Shown here: one piece after another, positions 26,222 to 33,201 of the stretch
How the letters are laid out: each line of letters begins with the position of its first letter
Numbering within the stretch: position 1 is the stretch's first letter
Program-made: the position numbers and the translations under genes
DNA from: Planktothrix agardhii NIES-204
Lineage (GTDB): Bacteria > Cyanobacteriota > Cyanobacteriia > Cyanobacteriales > Microcoleaceae
Direction: 5' to 3'
Assembly (NCBI GenBank): GCA_003609755.1
Contig: AP017991.1
Coordinates: forward strand, 1,877,501 to 1,941,500
DNA length: 64,000 nt
The notes under the pieces: model-generated
What the model was told of the DNA's origin: nothing
The model's input: the letters and a program-made list of their open reading frames with translations, nothing else
The model's database searches: none

Positions 26222-28624
26222 ATGGTTGGTCAGCTTTTAGACGGACGCTATCAAGTCATAGACGTGATTGAGTCAACGGATTTCGGGAAAACCTATCTCG
26301 CTAGGGATACTCGCCGACCCGGTGAGTCCTTGTGTTTTGTTAAACATTTGCATCTGACTCCAGCAGATGCCAAACTCGTTAATGTAGCCCGTCAGCGCTT
26401 TCAACAGGAAGCCAAGGTTTTAGAAAAACTCTCCCAACATGATCAAATTCCCCAACTGTTAGCTTATTTTGAAGAAAATCGAGAATTTTATTTAGTTGAA
26501 TCTTATGTTGCGGGTCACTCATTAATGGATGAGATCTTACCCGGTAAGCCCTTGACCGAAAATCAAGTCATTAATTTACTCACCGATGTATTAGGCATAC
26601 TCCGATTTGTGCATCAACAGGGAGTGATTCATCGGGATATTAAACCGAGTAATTTAATCCGTCGTCAAACCGATGGAAAAATTATTTTACTGGATTTTGG
26701 GGCGGTTCAAGAAATTAATTTGAATTCTGATCAAGATTCCCCCAGTAGTCGGGTTGGAACCCTTGAATATATGCCCATTGAACAGTTTCAATGTCATCCC
26801 CATTTTAATAGCGATATTTATGCTTTGGGGATGGTTGCCATTCAATCTTTAACGGGTTTGCCTGCATCGGAATTGTCAAAATTGCGAAGAAATAATGGTT
26901 CAGATACAGGAGAAATATTTTGGCGACATTTAGCAATTGTTAGTGTTGAATTGGGTGATATTGTTGACAAGATGGTGCGGTCTGATTATCACCAACGTTA
27001 TCAATCTGTCGATGACGTTTTATCTGTTCTGAAAACTCTGCGTTCCTCCTCAGCACCTAATCTTTCTAAACTAGAAATCTATCGGGAAGAAGTTCAACGG
27101 TGTGCCAACCATCATCGGGGTGAAATTTCTATTATTGGTCGGCAAATTTTAGAGGAATTACGCTTAAGTTTAGACCTGTTGCCTGAAGATGCAGAAGCGG
27201 TTGAAGATGAAATTTTAAACCCCTATCGTAAATATCATGAAAAGGGAGAACGTTATGAACAAGCCTTAATTGCCACAATCAAGCAGGAATATCCTTTTAG
27301 CCCCGAAACCAGAGAAGAACTCAAACGATTTCAACAACTTTTAGGGTTAAATGATCAAGATATTGCCGTTATTGAAAAACAGGTTTTACCCCAATCTATT
27401 TTAACTCAATTTGCTCAATTTATCCAGAATTTTCGCCCAATTCCTAGCCTAGCTAAATCTCAAAATATAGAGTCTAAATTCTTAAAAAAAACTCGTCTTT
27501 CTCAACTGCTTTGGTTGGGTTTAGGACTGGTAAGTTTATTGGGAATAATTCTGGCAATATCTGAATATCAAAAATGGAGAAATCTACAACAATTTCAAAC
27601 CCAGAAAATTAATGCTATCCAGGGATTATTAGTCGCAGGGAAATATGAGCAATGTTTAAATGAAGCGGACAATATTCCTGAAACCGCCTTGAAAAATCAA
27701 GCTATTGAAAATCTAATTCAACAATGTCGAGATAAAGTGTTTTGGAAAACCGTAACGCCTAAAGAATTTGCTCAAAATGCTGATGCGATTTGGGCAGTTA
27801 CCTTCAGTCCTGATGGTCAAACTATTGCCAGTGGGAGTCAAGATACAACTTTGAAATTGTGGGATATTAAAAGTAGAAATGAAACTAAAAGTTTAGTTGG
27901 AGATTTCTCCCCAATTTATGCTGTAGATTTTAACTCCGATGGTACAGAAATATCCTCTGGAAGTGGGTTATGGCGGATTTTAGAATGGAATCTGACTACT
28001 GGAAAAGTCTATCCCCCCCTAGAACATTTAGCAACTATTTGGTCAGTTGATGTTAGTCCTGATAATCAAGCAATTGCTAGTGCAAGTGCGGATAAAACCG
28101 TCAAAATTTGGGATCGACAAACGGGTGCTATTTTACAGAATTTAACCGATCATCAAGATCAGGTTTATGCGGTTGTTTTTAGTCCCGATGGTCAACTATT
28201 AGTTACAGCTTCTCTGGATAAAACCATTAAAATTTGGAAGGTAGAAACAGGAGAATTATTAAACACGCTTACCGGACATTTAGATGGGGTGCGATCGCTG
28301 GCAATTAGTTCTGATGGTAAAATTATTGTTAGTGGTAGCTTGGATGATACCGTTAAAGTTTGGAACCTAGAAACTGGTGCGTTAATTCAGACTTTAACCG
28401 GACATTCTAACGATGTCTTATCCGTTGCTATTAGTCCCGATAGCCATATTATTGCTAGTAGCAGCCGAGATAAAACCATTAAACTATGGAATTTAAAAAC
28501 GGGAGAATTATTAAATACCTTAACCGGACATCAAGATGAGATTTATTCGATTAAATTTAGTCCCGATGGGAATAGTTTAGTCAGTGGAAGTAAAGACAAA
28601 ACCATTAAATTGTGGTTACGTTAA
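26222..28624 (+). CDS. Ser/Thr protein kinase with C-terminal WD40 propeller
   Basis: 800 residues. The kinase domain is at about 8-275: LLDGRYQVIDVIESTDFGKTY (Gly loop), FVKHLHL (catalytic Lys), VIHRDIKPSNLI near 135 and LLDFGAVQE near 155 as the DFG loop. A cyanobacterial linker follows. A single transmembrane helix at about 433-452 (WLGLGLVSLLGIILAI) leads to seven WD40 repeats (about 515-800), each with the xGSxDxTIKLW pattern. All catalytic residues are present. The kinase should face the cytoplasm, and the propeller the periplasm if one helix is right; the propeller is the likely sensor or partner-binding part. Targets are unknown. The first ATG fits well; no operon partner. Confidence 0.93.
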   Translation: MVGQLLDGRYQVIDVIESTDFGKTYLARDTRRPGESLCFVKHLHLTPADAKLVNVARQRFQQEAKVLEKLSQHDQIPQLLAYFEENREFYLVESYVAGHSLMDEILPGKPLTENQVINLLTDVLGILRFVHQQGVIHRDIKPSNLIRRQTDGKIILLDFGAVQEINLNSDQDSPSSRVGTLEYMPIEQFQCHPHFNSDIYALGMVAIQSLTGLPASELSKLRRNNGSDTGEIFWRHLAIVSVELGDIVDKMVRSDYHQRYQSVDDVLSVLKTLRSSSAPNLSKLEIYREEVQRCANHHRGEISIIGRQILEELRLSLDLLPEDAEAVEDEILNPYRKYHEKGERYEQALIATIKQEYPFSPETREELKRFQQLLGLNDQDIAVIEKQVLPQSILTQFAQFIQNFRPIPSLAKSQNIESKFLKKTRLSQLLWLGLGLVSLLGIILAISEYQKWRNLQQFQTQKINAIQGLLVAGKYEQCLNEADNIPETALKNQAIENLIQQCRDKVFWKTVTPKEFAQNADAIWAVTFSPDGQTIASGSQDTTLKLWDIKSRNETKSLVGDFSPIYAVDFNSDGTEISSGSGLWRILEWNLTTGKVYPPLEHLATIWSVDVSPDNQAIASASADKTVKIWDRQTGAILQNLTDHQDQVYAVVFSPDGQLLVTASLDKTIKIWKVETGELLNTLTGHLDGVRSLAISSDGKIIVSGSLDDTVKVWNLETGALIQTLTGHSNDVLSVAISPDSHIIASSSRDKTIKLWNLKTGELLNTLTGHQDEIYSIKFSPDGNSLVSGSKDKTIKLWLR

Positions 28625-28730
28625 TATAGCAAGAGGCAATAGGGAATAGGCAATGGGCACTCTTGTAAATACTTACTGTGAGCATCTTTTAGCTTTCAAG
28701 AATGTCCTAACAGATGCTGCAACTGCTATA
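28625..28730. mobile_element. 106-bp MITE-like element, copy A
   Basis: Begins TATAGCAAGAGGCAATAGG and ends CAACTGCTATA, so the ends TATAGCA/TGCTATA are inverted repeats. A second 106-bp copy with about 85 percent identity by eye lies at 55899-56004. TA is present at both borders, consistent with TA target duplication. It carries no gene. It follows the kinase stop codon directly. Confidence 0.7.
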
Positions 28731-28738
28731 CCAACCGC

Positions 28739-28902
28739 GTAGAGACGTTGTATAGCAGGGGACAGGGAACAGCCCCCCCAAACCCTCCGTGCACGGGGGG
28801 CTAGGGGGGGAGGGAACAGGGGGAAATCACTTCACCGTATGGGTTCCAAGATACGTCTGGTGTCCTAACTGCCTTGGCGGTTGCTATATACAACGTCTCT
28901 AC
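28739..28902. mobile_element. palindromic repeat split by a 138-bp TAGCA-type element
   Basis: Outer arms GTAGAGACGTTG (28739-28750) and CAACGTCTCTAC (28891-28902) are exact inverted repeats. Between them lies an element with ends TATAGCA (28751) and TGCTATA (28888) and a C/G-rich core containing GTGCACGGGGGG. Removing the insertion together with one TA restores a perfect palindrome. The core resembles that of the 49302-49466 element. Confidence 0.65.
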
Positions 28903-28910
28903 AGAAGCAG

Positions 28911-29564
28911 CTAAATTCCTAATGCTGCCATGGTTGCCGGGCCAGCAATACCATCAGCCGAGAGTCCACAATTTGCTTGGAAGGATTTAACAGCCTGGGC
29001 CGTTAATTTGCCATAGTAACCTGTGGAGTTAGCATTAAAATAACCCAGGTTGGCTAAACGATTTTGTAAGCGTTTGACCTGACGGCTACTATCGCCCCGG
29101 GACAGATATCCACCGCCACCACAGCTATGACTACAACCATAACTAGCATTGCTATAGTGATGTTTATTGGGTTTGTGATAGCCTACTCCCAATGCCCGTG
29201 CCGTCGAACGGCCAACAATTCCATCGGGATTTAAGCCATAATCCTTTTGAAAGGCGATGACGGCGTGTTTTGTCACCGACCCAAAGTAACCCGTTGCTCT
29301 TCCGTTAAAATAGCCGTAATTCTGCAAGGCATATTGAACACTTTTCACACCCTGACCGCTATCGCCACGGGAGATGGCAGCACTGGCAGGTTGGCTTACA
29401 CTCATCACAGACAAGCCAATAGCCGTTGCTACAATGGGCAACCAGCAAGCGGTTGATATTTTACTCCAATTCACAGATCGCAGTAGTACCAAATCCCCTG
29501 TGAAATGGGTTTGGCGAGGGGACTCATAAGCAGAAACTAGATGATTGTAAGCAAGAGTATCCAT
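28911..29564 (-). CDS. secreted protein with two peptidoglycan-binding domains
   Basis: 217 residues. A roughly 30-residue N-terminal extension precedes a signal/anchor (ISTACWLPIVATAIGLSVMSVSQPASA, cleavage likely after ASA near 62). Two PG_binding_1 domains follow, about 63-125 (SRGDSGQGVKSVQYALQNYG, then DGIVGRSTARALG) and about 153-217 (LSRGDSSRQVKRLQNRLANL, ending DGIAGPATMAALGI), joined by a His/Ser/Cys/Gly-rich linker. No catalytic domain is present, so it is a wall-binding or targeting protein. The translation start may lie closer to the signal; an internal Val/Leu-rich region has no Met, so the upstream ATG is kept. Confidence 0.85.
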   Translation of the reverse strand: MDTLAYNHLVSAYESPRQTHFTGDLVLLRSVNWSKISTACWLPIVATAIGLSVMSVSQPASAAISRGDSGQGVKSVQYALQNYGYFNGRATGYFGSVTKHAVIAFQKDYGLNPDGIVGRSTARALGVGYHKPNKHHYSNASYGCSHSCGGGGYLSRGDSSRQVKRLQNRLANLGYFNANSTGYYGKLTAQAVKSFQANCGLSADGIAGPATMAALGI

Positions 29565-29791
29565 AAAATCCTTGATTAACGCATTAACAGTACGATAGCC
29601 AGCAGTTGATCCGATTAAAGTTCAACTACCGACTCTTAATTTATAACTTTGTGAGCCATTAACGTCCAGAGTAATTTTACTTTTTCCGTACATTTTATTA
29701 AAACTTAACAAAATAACTGACAATCTTATAATTCGCAAACCTACTATCATACTATAAATAAAAAAATACGAATTGAACTTAGATAGAAATA

Positions 29792-31093
29792 ATGGTTAAT
29801 TTTTATATCGGGATTGATTTTGGCACATCCGGCACTCGTTCAATTACAATTAATTCTCAAGGAACAGTGGTGGCCCAAACTCAATTTCCTTTCCCCCCAT
29901 TTACGGATACCTGGGAATTGGTTAGCCTTTGGAAAACGGCTCTGTTTGACGTGATTCAACAAATTCCGTTACATTTTCGCCGTCAAATAGATGCGATCGC
30001 TATCAATGGAACCTCAGCCACCGTGCTACTTTGTGATCCTAATGGCATTCCACTACAATCCCCAATTCTATATAATGATAGTCGGGCTGTTACCGTCTTA
30101 GAACTGTTAAAAAAAATTGCTCCTCCCGATCATATCGTCAACAGTGCCACTTCTAGTTTAGCTAAACTTATTTGGTGGTTAACTGCTGAAACTACCAACA
30201 CTAAACCACAAAAATCCTCGGTCTGTTATTTTCTGCATCAAGCCGATTGGTTAGCATTTTTATTACATGGAAAATTAGGGATTAGTGATTATCATAATAG
30301 CTTAAAATTAGGCTACGATGTCGAGAATTTGACCTATCCCGATTGGTTAATTAATGGTTTACAATCCCTGACCAATTTAGAATTATTGAAACTACCCGAT
30401 GTGGTTGCTCCTGGAACTTCGATTGCTTCCATTACCTCCGAAATATCAGAACAGTTACAATTACCTAAAACCTGTGTTATCTGTGCGGGAACTACCGATA
30501 GTATAGCAGCATTTTTAGCTAGTGGCGCAAAAATTCCAGGGGAAGCCGTAACATCTTTAGGTTCAACTTTAGTCTTAAAACTCCTCAGTAATATTCCTGT
30601 AAATAATACTAAATATGGCATTTATAGCCATCGTTTAGGAGATTTGTGGTTAACTGGAGGCGCTTCTAATACCGGGGGTGCGGTCTTACGTCAATTTTTT
30701 AGTGATCTTGAACTGGAAAATTTCAGCCGTCAAATTAACCCCAATTATAATAGTAACTTAAATTATTATCCCTTAATTAAAAAAGGCGATCGCTTCCCTA
30801 TTAACGACCCCGAATTACTTCCCCGTTTGCAACCTCGTCCCGATAATCCTGTTGAATTTCTACAGGGTTTATTAGAAGGAATTGCCCAAATTGAAGCACA
30901 AGGTTATCAACTTTTACAACAACTTGGAGCAACTCCCCTAACTCAAGTTTATACCGCCGGAGGAGGGGCAAAAAATCCCGTTTGGACAGCCATTCGTCAG
31001 CGCTATTTAAACGTTAATATGGTTAATTCTATTCATACAGAAGCGGCTTATGGAAGTGCGTTACTTGCTATTAATAGAGGAATAGGGGTGTAG
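29792..31093 (+). CDS. FGGY-family sugar kinase (possible ribulose/xylulose kinase)
   Basis: 433 residues, both FGGY domains present: YIGIDFGTSGTRSITINSQG (phosphate-1 loop), AINGTSATVLLCD, ILYNDSRA, CAGTTDSIAAFLASG (phosphate-2) and YTAGGGAKNPVWTAIRQRYL (adenosine motif). The size fits the compact cyanobacterial/plant group that includes a Synechococcus elongatus enzyme shown to phosphorylate D-ribulose; glycerol and xylulose kinases are longer (about 500). D-ribulose is therefore the best guess, not a demonstrated one. No sugar-uptake or isomerase gene adjoins it. AT-rich promoter DNA precedes it. Confidence 0.82.
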   Translation: MVNFYIGIDFGTSGTRSITINSQGTVVAQTQFPFPPFTDTWELVSLWKTALFDVIQQIPLHFRRQIDAIAINGTSATVLLCDPNGIPLQSPILYNDSRAVTVLELLKKIAPPDHIVNSATSSLAKLIWWLTAETTNTKPQKSSVCYFLHQADWLAFLLHGKLGISDYHNSLKLGYDVENLTYPDWLINGLQSLTNLELLKLPDVVAPGTSIASITSEISEQLQLPKTCVICAGTTDSIAAFLASGAKIPGEAVTSLGSTLVLKLLSNIPVNNTKYGIYSHRLGDLWLTGGASNTGGAVLRQFFSDLELENFSRQINPNYNSNLNYYPLIKKGDRFPINDPELLPRLQPRPDNPVEFLQGLLEGIAQIEAQGYQLLQQLGATPLTQVYTAGGGAKNPVWTAIRQRYLNVNMVNSIHTEAAYGSALLAINRGIGV

Positions 31094-31130
31094 AGTTGGG
31101 GTATTAAGCTGTTACGCATTTAAACTTTAT

Positions 31131-31394
31131 CAGGACTTACGCAAGCAGGCTATATATAGCGTGTCAAAAGTAGGCGATCGCATACCAATAATAATAGCAA
31201 TCGCCCTCAAAAGTCCTAATTATTTATTTTCCCCCCAAAATTGGGGTCTAGGGGGCTAGATGGCTTGAAATGTATAGTGTATTTGCCCCCTAAATCCCCC
31301 AATTTTGGGGGACTTTAAGAGGTTGTCCTGTTAAAGTGATCGCGCTCGTAACTCAAACGAGATCGCTACATATAGCGTAATTGCGTAAGTCCTG
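31131..31394. mobile_element. 264-bp element with CAGGACTTACGCAA terminal inverted repeats
   Basis: Exact 14-bp inverted repeats CAGGACTTACGCAA (31131-31144) and TTGCGTAAGTCCTG (31381-31394). Inside are a second inverted pair near the ends (CTATATATAGCG / CGCTACATATAGCG) and an internal CCCCAAAATTGGGG / CCCCCAATTTTGGGGG pair. No coding capacity. The ends are of a type common in cyanobacterial genomes; the parent transposon family is not identified here. Confidence 0.75.
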
Positions 31395-31436
31395 CATACT
31401 CCTATCTAACTCTAAAACCTGGAACAGATAACGATT

Positions 31437-31673
31437 ATGGTTAAATGCTCTCTTGTAATCCGATGTTATAACGAAGAAAAGCATATAGGAAGGTTGCTCA
31501 GTGGTATCATCGAAAAAACTGTACATCCGATAGTTAAGGTGATGGCCGTCAATGTCCGCTCGGTTTATTTGGGTGTCCGTCAGCTTTATCCTTTGATGAA
31601 ATCTCAAGGCGGGGTAATTGTGAATGTGAGTTCGGTTCATGAGATCGCCACCTGTCGGTTAAGTACAGAGTAA
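31437..31673 (+). pseudogene. chimeric remnant: glycosyltransferase 2 start fused to short-chain dehydrogenase fragment
   Basis: A 78-codon frame. Residues 1-28 (MVKCSLVIRCYNEEKHIGRL...) are the nucleotide-binding start of a GT2 glycosyltransferase. Residues from about 35 (VMAVNVRSVYLGVRQLYPLM, then GGVIVNVSSVHEIA) are an internal piece of a short-chain dehydrogenase/reductase with the VNVRSV and VNVSS motifs. Neither domain is complete, and catalytic Tyr-Lys and DxD motifs are absent. It is a product of deletion or recombination between two genes, not a working enzyme. It lies 42 bp beyond the CAGGACTTACGCAA element. Confidence 0.75.
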
Positions 31674-31717
31674 AAAATAAAGCACTATACTAACCAAATG
31701 TTGTTAGGAGGTAAAAA

Positions 31718-32287
31718 ATGGTTGCGGTTAATCAAATTCAAACAAAAATCACCTTAGAGGATTTTTTAGGATTTCCTGAAACAAAACCTTCTAGTGAATA
31801 TATTAATGGACAAATAGAACAAAAACCCATGCCCCAGGGAGAACATAGTCTGATTCAAACTTATTTATCTGCAAAGATTAATGAAGTCGGAAAAGCAAAT
31901 AAAGCAGCTTTAGCTTTTACAGAATTAAGATGTACTTTTGGTGGACGTTCTCTAGTACCTGATCTTGCCGTTTTTACTTGGAAGCGCATCCCAAAAACAG
32001 AACAAGGGAGAATTGAAAATCGCTTTGAAATTTACCCTGATTGGGTCATTGAAATTCTATCTCCCGAACAATCTCCTAACAAAGTTATTAAAAAGATTAT
32101 TTTTTGTCTGAAGCATGGAACAGAATTGGGATGGTTAATTGATCCTAAAGATGAATCAGTCATGATATTTCAGCCTAATCAATTTCCTGACATCAAATCA
32201 GAGTTAGAAATTTTACCGGTTTTAGAAAGTGTTAAAGATATGAAATTGTCGGTGACAGAAATGTTCACTTGGCTGAACATTGAATGA
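31718..32287 (+). CDS. Uma2-family (DUF820) endonuclease-fold protein
   Basis: 189 residues of the Uma2/DUF820 family, a PD-(D/E)XK restriction-endonuclease fold that is expanded in cyanobacteria. Seen: TLEDFLGFPETKPSSEYING (Glu of the first motif), SLVPDLAVF (motif II Asp), and WVIEILSPEQSPNKVIKK (motif III ExxxK-type with Lys). C-terminal GTELGWLIDPKDESVMIF is also typical. The family is linked to mobile DNA but its reaction is not established. AGGAGG stands 8 bp before the ATG. The gene is bracketed by a 17-bp direct repeat and by gene fragments, so it probably arrived as part of a rearrangement. Confidence 0.85.
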   Translation: MVAVNQIQTKITLEDFLGFPETKPSSEYINGQIEQKPMPQGEHSLIQTYLSAKINEVGKANKAALAFTELRCTFGGRSLVPDLAVFTWKRIPKTEQGRIENRFEIYPDWVIEILSPEQSPNKVIKKIIFCLKHGTELGWLIDPKDESVMIFQPNQFPDIKSELEILPVLESVKDMKLSVTEMFTWLNIE

Positions 32288-32350
32288 GCATTAAATTAAG
32301 ATTAATATTTAATCAACTTGTTTAACCTGTACCCTTTGATGGTATAGTAA

Positions 32351-32500
32351 GGATGGGTGAATGTGAGTTCGGTGGAATATACTCCTTACTACAGGGCGGA
32401 AACTATTTCAGATTGGGTAGAGCAGTTTAAAGAGTTTTCAGTTCAAAATCACTTGAATTTGGATATTTGTTTTTTGACTGTTTCTTTCCGCAGTATTTAA
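32351..32500 (+). pseudogene. unidentified coding fragment
   Basis: An open frame of about 49 codons (GWVNVSSVEYTPYYRAETIS, then DWVEQFKEF) directly after a stop codon and without a start. It begins with the same 17 bp (GTGAATGTGAGTTCGGT) that encode VNVSSV in the dehydrogenase fragment at 31620-31636. The residues beyond look protein-like, but I do not recognise the family. Its 3' end overlaps the convergent WcbI remnant. Confidence 0.4.
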
Positions 32501-33056
32501 TTTTGGTAGTCCTAGATTCGTTAGAATTCTATCTGCTACTTCCAGCAACACTAAGTTAGTAGGATGATTCATAGAATGAAATAATTTAATTTTCGTCCAA
32601 TTTTCTTCTATGAAATCCGAAATATTTATATCTGTTATTATTTCTCTTTTCCGCAATTCACTTAAACTATTCTTAGCATTTTCCCAGATAAAATCATTAC
32701 TATAATATTCAATATCTAATATGCTTGATACTACGTCAGACTCACTTTTTCCCAGAAGGTAGTCTTTGATAACATTTGAATCATGATAATCACAAAAACG
32801 TTTAACTATAATACCATTATGTTTTAAGTAAGTGGTTTCTGGATTGTATCCTTTATAATAACTATTGGGAAAAGATATTTTTAGACAATTAGGTTTTAGC
32901 ATTTTCAACAAAAAATCTGTCGATAATTTTTCTCCAAAAAATGTTCCATTATTTTGATATATGAACAAATCTATATTTTCAATAATTTGACAAAAGGAAA
33001 AGTAGCTCGAAGCTCGGTGTTGTAGCGATACAACTCGGCACGACTAACTTTTTCAT
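32438..33056 (-). pseudogene. broken WcbI-family polysaccharide biosynthesis gene
   Basis: The C-terminal part (32438-32968 and upstream in frame to FCQIIENIDLFIYQNN) matches the WcbI family, acyl-CoA-binding enzymes of capsule/glycan biosynthesis: FLLKMLKPNCLKISFPNSYY, then KGYNPE, and at the end FHSMNHPTNLVLLEVADRIL. A normal start MKKLVVPSC is present at 33056, but in another frame that ends at TGA after 25 codons. It lacks the GNCQ motif and the roughly 50-70 residues between. Internal deletion plus frameshift therefore separate start from body. A residual 176-aa product from TTG 32968 is possible but would lack the ligand-binding N-terminus. Confidence 0.65.
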
Positions 33057-33090
33057 TGTCTATCCAATACCGTAAACATTAGCAATTTTA

Positions 33091-33201
33091 ATGCCTAGAG
33101 TTAGTGTAATTATTCCGACTTATAATTGCGATCGCTTTGCCACTAACTATTGGCATCACAAAGATTTTAATATAGAATTCAATGTGTCTGAAAATATTTG
33201 A
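33091..33201 (+). pseudogene. 5' fragment of a GT2 glycosyltransferase gene
   Basis: ATG at 33091 opens MPRVSVIIPTYNCDRFA, the invariant start of a family 2 glycosyltransferase. Sequence identity with any GT2 ends after about 17 codons; the frame then runs into the 3' end of the oppositely oriented gene and stops. It is a truncation left when that neighbour was joined here. Confidence 0.7.

Noticed and set aside
31353-31640. Minus-strand 95-codon frame opposite the chimeric pseudogene
   Set aside because: Antisense shadow overlapping an inverted-repeat end; no family resemblance.
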